From Physcia stellaris (Eukaryota; Ascomycota; Lecanoromycetes; Caliciales; Physciaceae), in assembly GCA_018902385.1 (NCBI GenBank), contig JABSSW010000002.1:62001-126000 (forward strand): a stretch of 64,000 nt of DNA, read 5' to 3'. Below, one piece after another: positions 44,210 through 56,330 of this stretch (its first letter is position 1; every line of letters begins with the position of its first letter). The position numbers and the translations under genes were made by a program. The notes under the pieces were generated by a model. The model was not told the origin of the DNA, made no database searches, and saw only the letters and a program-made list of their open reading frames with translations.

Positions 44210-47200
44210 GATCACTGGCTGTGGCAGGGATGATCTCAATTTGCGTTGCCATGTAGCGCTTGTTGCTGCCCTTTCAGCACGAGATTCCTTTCTCTCGAGT
44301 GTTCGACCAACATGAAGTTGAGCGAAGTGGCATATTTTTCCAACTCGTTCACCTTGCTCGTTCAATTTTCTGATCCCTGTCGTCTACTTTCTTAGCCACA
44401 ACCTTCTATTCGACAATTAAGGGGACGAGGTGTACCGCCTATCCGGGTTCACCCTACTAGCTGTATCTCAACCCCACGCATATCATACATATGAGATTCC
44501 CCTAATAGTAACGCAGGTTTACGCTGCAAGAACAGAGAGTAAGGTATATGATGACTAGAATGGCCGACTAGACGCTGGGACTAGGAGCCATGAATACGAC
44601 GAAGGATCTTAACAGCATTGAGCTAATCGTGGGTCAAGACCGCACAAAACCTCGGGGCCTCAAACTAGAAAGAGAATCGCAGAAGCTTACTCTTGGAGTG
44701 CCCGGAAGATTAAGAAAGAGAGAAAAAAGAGAAAAAAAAGAGAGAAGAGTCCCATCAAGAAGCTCCACAGACGCGTAAAGGAAGCTACTCACTTGAAGAA
44801 TTTGATTATTGTTATTAAATCGAGTCAACTCGGAAGCCAACCCAGCTGCATTATCCAAGTGTTGAGTGAAGAAGAGACCGTCCCGATGCTGCTTGACTGC
44901 CACTGTTCTGTATGGTAAGTATTAGGTTAGATAGCAGTCCGTAGAAGCAATCTGAATTTCAAATCGATTAAAGCGTCTCCGAAAAGAGCACTCATTGGCT
45001 GTGATGCTGACATTGTGAAGAAAAGGTCTGAAATTGGATGTTAGCAGGGAGGCTCGAACGCGGGTATTTTGGGTAGTGTAGGGTAGAGCTTCTTGATGAG
45101 ATTCTGGGGGATGGAGGGGATTGGGGAGGCTAGGGGTGCTGATTGTGGAGTGATGGAGTGAAGGGGGGCTTATTTTGATTTTTATCTCATGGGTGCGTTT
45201 TGGCTGGTGGATGCGAGAACGAGTCTGGTGTCAGTTTATTCGTTCGTTTTTTCTCTTTTTGGGTGGTATTTAGATTAGATGATGGCATTAGAGGATGTTG
45301 AGGAGGTAAGTAGTATGGATTTGATCTCTATTCGTTATGTCTAGGCAAAATATGCTAGGTATTATTTTTCCATGTGAGAGTACGATAGTAGAGAGACTCT
45401 GATGATCAGAAGTGCTTCTCTGGGAAACCTAACCTATTCCCGGCTTCGCCAGGGGGTTCTAATCAGATCTCAATCCAGCAATGTCCACCTTATTTATACT
45501 CCAACTTAGGAATATGGAATCTAATGTCATGGATGCCTAAAAGGTCGACCCGTCTGCTCTCTACGCAACGAAAACAGCCTCTTCTTAGACCGAACTTTTC
45601 AAGTTATCTTTTTCTCCCATGCCATGCCATCCCCCAATCCCTACCTAGACAAGCAAATAATATCAAAGATATCGAAGGGCTCTCTGCACCACTACAATGA
45701 TCTACACACACCACATCCTTGAATACCCATCCCACACCCTCTACGCTTACAGCATTCCTCATACTTAGCCACATAATACCCCAGCACTTCGGCATCATAT
45801 GTCTGTTCTTCCAAAACCGGTATGCACCTCATTTCGCTCTTCGCTCTTCGAGGGCCCAGTCAATATTAAAAACGAGGTAAAAGTCACGGGTCACGGGTGT
45901 GGATATAGCTGGAATGGCGAGAGGGAGAGGCGTAGTGATGGTGAGTATTCTGCGTAGGGGGACGAGAGGGCTGAGAGGGAAAGTGGAAGGAAGAGGAAAG
46001 AGAAAAGCAGAAGAAAGTAAAACAGGGAAAGAGAAAAGAAAAGATAAAAGTACCAAACCACCAAAACGAAGAACGAGGAAAGAAAAACCCAGTGTCTGAG
46101 CCCGAGCATACCTCACCTCCCTCTCCTCTCCCCTGCCCCTATCTTCGTCCTCGTAGAGTACAAGCACCCTCCGAGGTTCCGAATGAATCCTCAAAGGGTG
46201 TCCTACTAGGTGCATGCTCATGAATACAACACAACACCATGCAACACGGCATAGATGATAGTGGGATCATACCATCACATCCAACAACCACCGGCGTATT
46301 CTACACTCGCAGCGGCTTGGCAGTTGCGGGGCCATTTATAGGAGACGAGAAGGTAGGGTTTGGGGTTGGATGGTTTTGCTTTGGGGTTCTATGATCAAGA
46401 GGGTTATTATTGTAAGGAGAGGAGAGAAAGAGAGGAGAAAAGATACTCGAGGGATTCTGTGAGACACATTATAAAGATTTATTGTTGGATCGTCTGTGAT
46501 TAATTAGCAGCTCTGATTTTGAGATAGGGAGAGCGCGAAGGCTGGATATCGGGCGAGGGAGAGGGAGAGGGACAGTCCCATGGACCTGGTTATCGGCGCC
46601 GAAAGAGAGGAACCCAGTACTTGTCGATTGATCCCGTTTGCGCTTTCGAGGCTCCACAGATAGAAAAATCGCTTTCTCTATTGAGAGGAAAAGGCGAAAT
46701 CAAGAGTCACAGCAAACCGCATTGTAATTTTAAAGGGGTGTCATGTACATGCCCTGGATCTAATCGATCCTCCGTAGCCACTAACTCACTATTAACCGTA
46801 CTCCCATCACCATGTTCGACTTCCGAAACAACAAAGCCGAACTTTTCGTGGTATCTTGGAATCAATAAAAATGAAAACCCCAGGTGCTGACCCCCAATCT
46901 AACCTAAAACTCGAAATGTTGAGTGACTGCCAAGTCGTTCGTACTCTATCCATCGCACGACATTTGGATGTAAATGTCGAGGGAATCCGGATAAAGACGA
47001 GGCAAGGTCCGAATTATCAACTCGAATGAGGTTGTAGCGACTGGTAAGCCAGCTACCAAAGTCCGAGAGAATCTCGAAATGGGGAAAATCGCTGGGAAGC
47101 AATCAGAGCAATAGGCCGTGGCTTCGTAGCTCATAAGTCGTTAAGGAATAATGTCTTTCTGTCACAAGCTCTTGCTCCTTTTTACTGCAGGGTCTTGATC

Positions 47201-47262
47201 CTGCAACGTGTCGTTGATCTCGATAGACACGTTATTGAATAGCTGTGGGGTATATGAGGGTG
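44210..47262. other. 3-kb gene-poor intergenic region
   Basis: The region contains purine- and pyrimidine-biased tracts (for example about 45,940-46,090 and 46,420-46,600) and short frames without coding character. No tRNA or other RNA gene could be folded. A 130-codon minus-strand frame at 45829-46221 starts with ATG but is low-complexity and is not called. Confidence 0.5.
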
Positions 47263-49125
47263 TTAGGCCACAATCCTCCTGCGGGTGGCTGCGTGAACTG
47301 GTGGACTTGCTTTGCGCTTACGGAGGGGACTTCGAGGCTGCAGGATGTCCTGTTGTTCCCGTTCAACTCTGTTCTGGTTCTGGCGGAAGGCAGTGACGAC
47401 CCCAGAGTCCAGATGGTCGAGCAGGTTGAGTGACCTTTGGCCTGTAGCAGCCAAGGCGTCAGTAGCTGATGAGGATGATGACGGACGCGAATCGCCGAGT
47501 TCAGCGTCACTGTCGTCTTCTTCGCTGGTGAGGTTGAACAAGTCTTCCATCTTGATTGCATTTTCGTAATCGTCATCATCGTCATCGTAATCATCGTACT
47601 CCATGTTCGAGTACATCGACATATCCGCGCCACTGTAGTCTGCATATGTCGTATTGGTAGTGAGGAGATTATTCTCCGACAGCACATTATCCAGGGCATT
47701 GGGTGGCCCAAACATGGGGCTTACCATGCCTTGACTCGAGAGATCGCTGTGATCAACATCACTCTCATTGGGCACGACCGTCAGCTTGGATGGAAGGGGA
47801 CGAGGACTTGCGTTTGCAGTGGTGGAGCCGCTGCCGGTGAGATGCTCAAAAACTCTTTCAGGCTTTGTGGGGCGTCGAGCTGGGCAAACCAAGAGCCGTT
47901 TACCACAAGAATCGACTATTGCGAGAGGTTTCGTGGGATCAATGCACCAGGAAGCTAGTTTTGGTCCCCAAGGTTGTCCGGCTCGACGAACTGGAGACGG
48001 AGTAGCAGAAGATGAGGGTTTGATGTTGGCTACTGATGAGCGACGCATCAGCGCTTGGGGCCGAGCTGTTGCAGATGCAGGAATGTCGTCCTCGTCTGTA
48101 GTCTCGCCGTAGTCGGCTAGAAAGGAGTCTAATTAGCAGGAGGCGCGAGTCCATATGACTTCAGACTCACACTCATAGCCACTAGACGAGTCGGAGTCGG
48201 CGTCGGAATGCTCATCCAGTAGAGAGCCGGACGAGAACATGGGTTCCTGTTTTACTTTTTGAAACATATCCTTACCACCGTCATCGAAGTACGTATTGAG
48301 CCCTTCGATCTCTGAATGCAGCGGCTCTGCAAAACGAACACGGCGCTGCGATGGGAGGGACGGTGACCTGGAATGACCATCCTTGGGATTGGCGAAATCG
48401 CTGGGGAATCCAGAGAACTCATCGCAGTCATCATTCAAAAAGCCAAAGAGATTCGTCTGGCCGAATTGTTCGTCGAAGAAGTCCGAGGTTTCGGCAAAGG
48501 TTCCTTGACCAAAATCTAGACCTTCCCAGGTAGCATCGGAATCGTGCAAGCGAGTCTCGGCGACTGGTCCCTCATTGTTCGCGACACCATGGGAGGTACC
48601 TCGAGGCTCATGGTCGTCTTCGGAGTCGACGATCGCACGCTCTTCAAGTTGATCCATGTCACTTCCATCCTTTTCTGAATCACTAATAAGGTCAATTCCA
48701 TTGTACACCTCATCATCCGAGGTTTCATGGTGGTTATCTTTGGAGCTGTTGGCGTAAATATTTGCGGTTGTGGTACTCAATGCTGGCCCCGCCTGGTGTC
48801 CACTGTCCTCCATGGCACCACCAGACGGGGCGATCCCATCTGGATCCTCAGTATCGCCGCTCTCCTCATCTGCGTCGGCGCTATTGTCACCCTCATCTTC
48901 AGCATCAAGATCCCCAGCGCTTGTTGCGCTCTGGTCGGAGCCATCAGTATTCGCTCTATCTTTTGTGCCGACTTGGACAGTGTTGGTCGGATAAGGTGCG
49001 TGGGTGTGTTTGCCGTTTTTATCCCTTCTTTCCATGTGGGAGTGGGTATGGCCTAGATCGGAAGCGGAGAGTTTGGTCGCGACATGCGGTGCTGCCTTGG
49101 CGGTGTAGGTTGCTTTTCGAGACAT
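47263..49125 (-). CDS. Acidic, probably nuclear, conserved fungal protein
   Basis: Two exons on the minus strand (49125-48171 and 48116-47263) give 602 residues. The N-terminal half is strongly acidic and low-complexity (DLDAEDEGDNSADADEESGD). A conserved-looking block lies near residue 260 (QRRVRFAEPLHSEIEGLNTY). In the second exon a Cys-containing strand (WCIDPTKPLAIVDSCGKRLL) is followed by an acidic Asp run, then DHLDSGVVTAFRQNQNRVER. The protein ends in a bipartite-like basic tract (RKRKASPP and RRRIVA), consistent with nuclear import. No DNA-binding domain is visible. A chromatin- or transcription-related role is only a guess. Confidence 0.75.
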
Positions 49126-52100
49126 TGTATGTGTTGAGAGATTGTGATAGGAGTCGAGTGTAGATTGGTATTGCGCCTTGGTGCGAGTCCAATAAGTTTC
49201 TATGGATGTTGTTGTATTAAGAGGGCTGGAGCAGTTGTGTGTTGAGAGAACAGGTTATGAAGGTAAAACTAGTAGTTGAGTAAAAAGGCAGGTGTTGTGG
49301 AAGGGAATGAAGGAGGATGGTAAGCAGCTAGCAGACACCCTCCAGTCGTTGAGAGCGACGAGCGCGACGTTTGCTGCTTTTAGGACTACTGAGCTTTCGA
49401 TAGCGGAAGCGGATGCTCTCGAGCGATCGAAAGGGGAATAATATCGTCGAAAGTCGATTGAATATCTCGGTGGGCTGACCCGGAACCAGAGGGCACGCGA
49501 GGTGCCCCCCGGTGAGGGTTTACAGCTCAGCGACGGCTGGAAGCATATTGAATCGACGATATTATGATATTGAATACTTGTTGGATGCTCTGTATGGTTC
49601 TGTAGTATGACTTTGGTGTCTTTAATGGTTTGACGAAGGAAGGGAGGGGAGGGGAGGAGATCAAACGATGTGGGTTTTTTTGTGAAAATCGAGTGAGGGT
49701 GCGCTAAGCGGCAGGCAAGGATGCCTATTGGCTACTGGCACAGGCAAACTCTCACCGCATCTTTCTAATACTTCCAGTACTCGCCCACTTTCTGTGTCAA
49801 GCAGTCCAAGCTCATCCATTCAATTGTCTTCTAGCTTATACTTTTCAACCTATGCGAGCAAGCCTGTTATAACTCTTCTATAGTATCCACCTAAGGCCAC
49901 CCTGCGTCAACCGATCCTTTATATTCATCAAGTCCAATGCACGCCTTGTTAGCCATCTTTTCGAAAAGATGCACCGACATATGCGCGTCAAAAGGGTCGC
50001 TCGTGCGTCATTCGCATGCTCCCTTGCTGAGACAACTGCCGTCTGTTGCCGTAGCCTTCCATCCTTACGAACACTGTCGAACGTGCCCTTTTGCCCTTTT
50101 GAGTCATTGCTTTGGACAAGCTTCATCAGATTGATAATGCACCCACAACCTGGTCAGCTCACCCGTCCGTTTGCATTTTCACCTCACCCAGGCATCCGAG
50201 CTTATGGTGGGGCAGAGCCCCTCCTCTGGAAATGGCAATTTTTCACGGTCACGTGACCATGGCACCCTCAGCGTCTAGACTTCGACTGTGCTCATGCTTT
50301 GCTGCGTGCGACCAAAAGTACCTTACTCTGTGGCGATTCTCTTGGAGTCGTTAGCCATGTCAGAAACACTGCACATGCGGTAGCCCGATGATGTTTCCGC
50401 TCACATCCCAGCCACGTGCTCGCAGCGTACTCGATTACAAGGTAGCAGTCATCTTACCTCATGACAAAACCTTGACTCTATCTTTTAGACTGGATCAATG
50501 ACTTAATCACTCAAACAATAGATATCTGCTTGCCTGCGTCGATCTCCATGCCCGAAGTGCGTTGACCAATTTACCCTATGTTAGGGACGCATCTTGCAAA
50601 ATACTATTTCATCCTCCAGGTCTCATGCCACCTTGATGCCACTTGCGGTGATCGCAAATCTCGGCAACCATGTCTGTGTGACAACCCATCAAGGCTGATG
50701 TAGCCAAAGCTAGCCATGAAGCAAATCGTCCGGCGGCTTGGGGATTATCTCAGAAAACAGATCGTAAGTCCGAAGCAGCTCGAGCTTTTGCTCTCGTCTG
50801 CGTTGACACGCTTCCAATCGCAGCAGACCGTGTCTCCAGAGCAGAGTAACCCAGGAAGACAGATACATGTCAATGTTTCTTTTCCTCATGGGTTCAAGTA
50901 ATATGGGATCCAGGTTCAGACCACCTCAAGTCCGACATAGCGTGCCCAAGATTCACCCGCTGAGGACAGAATTGAGTGCCGCAAGGAAGTGGTGATCATG
51001 AACTTACGGTGGTCCGTTTGGAACTATGGACGAACTATATATGGCATGAAGGGAACTTTGGAGATGACCACATTCCCAAGCCGGGCTACTCTCATACCAT
51101 CTGTTCACATCATCTCGGTGCTCACTTCTGTCTGGGCCGAGTGGATTATTTTGAAGCCATGTCATCTTTTACAGCCTACAAAAGGAATATTCTCTACAGG
51201 AGGAAGGATGGTTCAAGACAGTTGCATTTTCATGACTACAATTGTATCGGATTCTGAACCTTCCTTCACACCCGTTGGCATCATCGGCAGGATTCAAACC
51301 CTTGTATCTTATTGGCGCAGAACGAGCTACGGTGGTAGTCAAGACTTCAGCAACCACGCCTGTCACCAAAACCTTCTTCATGGACATCATCAATTGCCGA
51401 AGAACATAGATCTTTGGACGATGTCCAAATCAACTCGCTTGGTCGGAACTGCGGTAAGTATAGATTGGCTGCACATCCAAGGAGTTCTTCTTAACCTTCA
51501 TAGATGATGAGACAACCGACCGTTTTGTAAAGGCTGGTTGGCAAAGAAGCTTGACGTTAGTGGCAGTCGGCCAGCAGTAGGCGAAGCGAGACCGAGTAGA
51601 CTGTATATCTCCGAATTGCGAACTCCTGAGCCATCTGTCAGATCCATTGTTATTGCGTGGCTCCACAAGCATCCCGTGGATGTTGCGATATCTTGTAGTT
51701 CTGCCCCCAACAACGGCGTGACAACTGACAAGATTGCAGTGACAGTCCTCAGGGCATGTCTGAGCCTCTCCACAAATTGAAGGAGGATGTTGAAGGTAAG
51801 CATGCTGACCGGCGGATTCATGCAAGTCATCTTTGAACGTTTCAGGATTGACAAGGAAAAAGCTCCTTCAGTAGTTCAGTCCAGTCTTGGCTTTTCCATC
51901 AAAGACTAAACAACGATGACTTGTTGTATTAGAAAGCTCCTTTCCTTGATAATGGTCAACAATATCGAGGCATCTCAGCGCGTAATGGTATATCATACCG
52001 TGCGTCTACAAGAAGTTGCACCGTTGTCCCGTACTAGTAAGTAAAGATTCCGCCATTCGGGATTCAAGCGGCTATAAATGGAATCGACGGCGTGTCGCCA

Positions 52101-52677
52101 AAAAGCAAGATCAATTAGCAGGCACTTCGGCAAAGTGAAACAGGGGCAATCTAGATGCACCCCACTCAACCCCAATTGGGGCCTCGTGAACAGTCGTTGG
52201 CTGGCTGTGCCCGTACCTGCATCGCTAGTGGGCTGACGCATAAGCCTAACCTCTTCTTGCTTGATCTGGTCTCTTTTCGGGCGGTTTCAAACGTCGGGAA
52301 ACCTATCACCTGCACTTCCTTTTCTCCTAGGCACAATACGCACATGCTGAAGGGAACAGAATGTGTCAATATCCAATATGATAGGCTCGTCTGCCTCAAC
52401 TCTAGACCGTGAATGGAGAAGTCGATGGCACCTCGGAAGGAGGATTGTGAATGTGGAGCCGCTCCTCTTGCCCCTGATGACTAGCAGAGGTAGAAGTACT
52501 CGCATTCGCCCGCCTCATTTCCGTCAACCTCGACTCTGTTGCTTCCTTTTGTAATTCGCGCCTTATCTTGATTTATTGCCGTCGAAGTAGAGTCACTCGT
52601 TCCTCTACTCCGGTCTCGCTCTTTGTCTGATTGACACTCGTTCATCCCATATATCTTAATTCAGATCAGCCGTCATA
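49126..52677. other. 3.5-kb gene-poor intergenic region
   Basis: The left end is the promoter of the minus-strand gene and includes a GC-rich inverted-repeat segment (49437-49570). Short frames around 50,716-51,855 on both strands have no consistent gene model and no recognised domain. The right end is the promoter of the wall-protein gene. Confidence 0.5.
49437..49566. repeat. Short inverted repeat bracketing a GC-rich segment
   Basis: ATAATATCGTCGA (from about 49438) is mirrored by TCGACGATATTAT (about 49553-49565), enclosing about 100 bp of GC-rich sequence. A second 8-bp inverted pair CTTTCGAT/ATCGAAAG lies just upstream (about 49394-49434). It could be a tiny MITE-like insert or a promoter hairpin of the acidic-protein gene. 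Confidence 0.5.
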
Positions 52678-55119
52678 ATGAAGACTACTTCTGCTTTCCT
52701 TGCTGCTGCTTTGGCTGTCCAGCAGGCTGCGGCTGTACGTATTAAGCCTTCATGAAAGCAGTAGTACACTGCTTCTCCGCATGAATACTGCTAATTCTCC
52801 TATGTAGCATGGCCACGGCTGGCTTGGAGCCGACTCCTACTCTTGCCCTTCGAACACCGACAATCAATGTAATACCCAACAGGACTCTGGTTTCAAGTGG
52901 GGAGGCTTGAAGTCCGGAAGCTCTGTTGACAGCTACGCCGGCTTCAACTTCAAGGGGTACACGTGCCAAGATTCTTTTGGCCACAGCAAGCGGGAGATCC
53001 TCCTCTCTAGGGGCATTCAGGTAAATAATGTCGTTTATGTCATTCACCATTCAATCTAATTCAAGAAAAGAGCAAATGTATCGCTGGAACCGCTTCGAAA
53101 GACCACGACTCCAACCCAAGCTTCTCGTGCTCCGACAAGTCATTCTCGATCGACCACGTTCAGGTCTCCACTGAAGAGGATCAAGAACTTGAATTCATCT
53201 ATGGATACAAGAATGGAGGCAGTTGCAGGCAGATCGCACCATGTTCCAGCTCCGGAAGCACCATCAAGAACACCCAGTGCGGTGGTGCCGATAGTGTGAC
53301 TGTCAATGTCCCCAAAAATGCCCCTAAAGACACCTGCAATTTTGGCATCCACAGCGTCGGTTTCAACTGTGGCTCTGCTAGTGTCCCTGTCCCGAGTTCG
53401 ACCATCGTACCAGTCGTCTCGACCTACGTTCAGCCCCCGATCTACACTTATCCCGCCAACTCGACTGCGGTCACGCCTACCGCTCCATCATCATATCGGA
53501 CGGCACCTACCGGAACTGCAGGTTGCACAACGTGCTCTACGATTCCAATCTACAGCTATTCCAGTCCTGTCTTCAGCTATTCCTCGCCCATCGGTACGGC
53601 GCCAGTATCTTCATACATCCCATCATTCTCTACCTCGGTGCCAGCGACTTACCCTGCAAGTTCACCTTCCGTGCCAGCCAGCCAACCTGTTAGCTCTGGA
53701 AGCTCCGTTGTCCCTACTTCTCCAGAGAGCACACCATCTACCCCCGCCACTTATCCAGGGCAGTCTTATCCCGCAAGCTCCGAGACCACCGTTGTGCCAA
53801 CGAGCCCGGAAAGTTCCGTACCAGCAACATACCCAGCAAGTACGCCAGCGACCTACCCCGCAAGCTCCCCAAGTTCTCCAGCGACCTCTCCCGTGCAGTC
53901 TTACCCAGTGGGTTCATCTTCATCGCCCGCAACGTATTCCGTCGGTTCGTCCTCGTCGCCTGCAACCTACCCGGTGAACTCATACCCAATTGAATCTTCA
54001 ACCCCCGTCAGTTCGAGCTTAGGCAATTCCCCGACTGGAGCCACTAGCTCTTCCGCATCCGAAACCACCCCAGTGGTTTACACGACAGAAGTGACGACCG
54101 TTTACACCACCACTTGCCCGGTGACCAACACAAAGACCGCCGGCTCTTCGACTATCTATGAAACCACGACGACCGTTTCCACCGTCACCTCAACCAGTGT
54201 TTCAACTTACACCAGCGTGCCTGTCAATACCCCTGAAGCATCGACCCCTGCGACCACTCCCGAGACTCCCGCAAGCACAAGCGGCAACTCTCCAGTGCCA
54301 GTCTCCAGCTCGTCTCCGGTGCCATCGGCTCCTTGCCCAACTGTGCTACCCCAATGCCTGAACACCTGGATCAAGCTTACCACTTGCGAGAACAACGCAG
54401 CCTCAGACTGCTACTGCACGAACTCCGAGTTCACCAAGAACGTCCAAGACTGCGTCTCATCCTGGAGCTACGACGACAGCGAGATCCAGGCTGCTCTCTC
54501 TTACCTGGCCGGAATCTGCGCTCCTCACGTCAGCGCCAACCCCGGAATCATCACCCACGTCCCCAAGACCATCACTTTGGTCCCTACGCCCGCCACCACC
54601 AGCTCCCCAGCAGTGACCCCAGCTCCCGCAGGCGCCAGCGGCGTCACCGCAGGACCCATCGGAGGCCAATCGACTCCCGCCCCTGCCGCAGGCTACCAGC
54701 CAGCGACCACGATCTCGTACTCGGCCACGCTGACTGTACCCGCCACCTACTCCACCGGCGTATCAGCCGGGTCTCCCATCCCATCCTCGTCCACCACGAC
54801 CGTCATCAACACCGCTGTCGAGGTCCCCCAGGTCCAATTCACAACCGGAAACTCGGCAGCCGGCGCCACCGGCGCACCCAGCGTGGGTCTTGCCGCAGGG
54901 AGCCCCGCGCCAGTCGTGGCGGCTTCTACCCCCGCTGCTGCTGGTTACGGAGCCGCCGGTGCGACTGGAACCGGCGCGTCGACCTTTGCCTCTGTCAAGC
55001 AGGTCCCTACCGCTGTCTCTAGCCCCATTACTCCGTTCGAAGGAGCTGCTAGCAAACTTGGCGGCGGCATCGTCGGGGTAGTCGCTGCTGGCTTGGTCAG
55101 CTTGCTCGTTCTTGCATAG
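52678..55119 (+). CDS. GPI-anchored Ser/Thr/Pro-rich cell-wall protein with CFEM-like domain
   Basis: Three exons (52678-52734, 52808-53020 and 53071-55119) give 772 residues. The signal peptide is MKTTSAFLAAALAVQQAAA, spliced exactly at its end. Residues 20-180 form a Cys-rich globular domain (HGHGWLGADSYSC, GFNFKGYTCQD, CNFGIHSVGFNCG). Residues 180-505 are a Ser/Thr/Pro mucin-like stalk with repeated PATYP and SSSPAT units. Residues 511-580 hold a CFEM-like Cys pattern with a CYC pair, but only seven Cys rather than the usual eight. A second low-complexity stalk leads to a hydrophobic C-terminus (GIVGVVAAGLVSLLVLA) suited to GPI attachment. It is likely a surface or wall protein. Confidence 0.88.
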
Positions 55120-55648
55120 ATGTATAATATAGATAAAGCATAGACGCATTTGGGTTTTTTTTTTCGAGTCTTTCCTTAATGATGCATTTTCAAGGCCGGG
55201 AGCTGGTTGTAATTAATTGGAAATGGGTTGAGATTGTGGCCGGCTACATGGTGTTTACAATAAATCGTCGCAACTGCATATCACTTCTTGGGTATTTCCC
55301 AATGATGGTGTGCTTGGATTATGACTTTCAACATTTCATCATCTCTTGTGTCACATGTATACTACATTACAGGGTATCGCATCTTTCGAATGCATTCGTC
55401 CCAACGCGCCATCAGTGATCGATGCCGACAGTTCTTCTGAGGTAAGAAGTCGCATTCATACAGAATGTCAAGCAACAGGAAATCTACCAGGCGCTAATAA
55501 TTTACTACAGAGAAGAAGGATACATGATGACCATATTCGCAAGGCTCTTCCATGCTCAGAACGATTCCGGCGATTACGGAGTCTCGTTGATGGAGAGTAG
55601 AGATATCGAGTATCACTGCGTTGGATCTGCGGGGCTTCTTTTCTTTAT
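55120..55648. other. Intergenic
   Basis: This is the 3' region of the wall-protein gene. Nothing else is recognised. Confidence 0.5.
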
Positions 55649-56173
55649 TCATTCGTGGGATTTTTTGGTAGGTAGCAGCTTTTCAAGGAGGGGTAGGGAA
55701 GGCGAATCTCTTTTGTTCGCTCCCATCATTGAGTATGTGACATGGCTATACACTATTCCATAGTCGACTTTTGTCGCCGGCCACCCTAGCAGTTGCATTG
55801 CATCCACCCACCACGATCCGTAAGCGGTCAATGTCTGTAATTTCGCACCGAAATATCGCCTCGGTGCCGCTGGCCTAAGATCGTGACCAAGACTTACATA
55901 GAGTTTAACATTGTGTGTGTCCTGTGCCTTATGCATTCCGGGATATATTTGGAATCCATGCCTTGAGATCAGGGATGTCATCATCGGTGGAACGGCTACT
56001 TGTTTGAGGAAGGAAGTATCATCGCGTGGTATGAATAGACTTCTTCCTTTTGATGTCATCGTAAGTCGGATAGGGATCTGGAGCGCTGTATTTATCGAAA
56101 GATTTATACCACTTGGTGATAGGTGGAGGAATAAGAGAACGTCGAAGCGTGATGATCCGATTTCTCTACTCAT
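55649..56173 (-). CDS. Hypothetical protein, 174 residues
   Basis: A single open frame starts at ATG 56173. The composition is protein-like (Trp, His, Tyr and Pro in normal amounts; YGSWWVDAMQLLGWPATKVD) but there is no recognised domain, signal peptide or membrane segment. It lies downstream of, and on the same strand as, the 7TM gene. It may be an orphan gene or chance. Confidence 0.3.
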   Translation of the reverse strand: MSREIGSSRFDVLLFLHLSPSGINLSINTALQIPIRLTMTSKGRSLFIPRDDTSFLKQVAVPPMMTSLISRHGFQIYPGMHKAQDTHNVKLYVSLGHDLRPAAPRRYFGAKLQTLTAYGSWWVDAMQLLGWPATKVDYGIVYSHVTYSMMGANKRDSPSLPLLEKLLPTKKSHE

Positions 56174-56330
56174 CTGTTGTCAGCCATTCAAGACTTTTCC
56201 AGGATATAGCATGTTGGTACCGACATACCATGCGAACGACAACACTGCTTGAGAACGCGCACCCGTCATCCGGCTGTAAGACATTTATAGGTGGAAGGAC
56301 GACCAAATCCACAGCGACGTGAATGCGCGC

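Noticed and set aside
45030-45070. tRNA gene suggested by a GGCTCGAACGCG string
   Set aside because: The T-stem does not pair, and no D arm or anticodon arm could be folded at the right spacing on either strand.
45829-46221. Minus-strand 130-codon ORF
   Set aside because: It has an ATG but is low-complexity, driven by a purine/pyrimidine tract, with no domain or splice support.
51498-51854. Minus-strand 118-codon ORF with protein-like composition
   Set aside because: No convincing start, splice sites or domain, and overlapping frames on the other strand are equally open.
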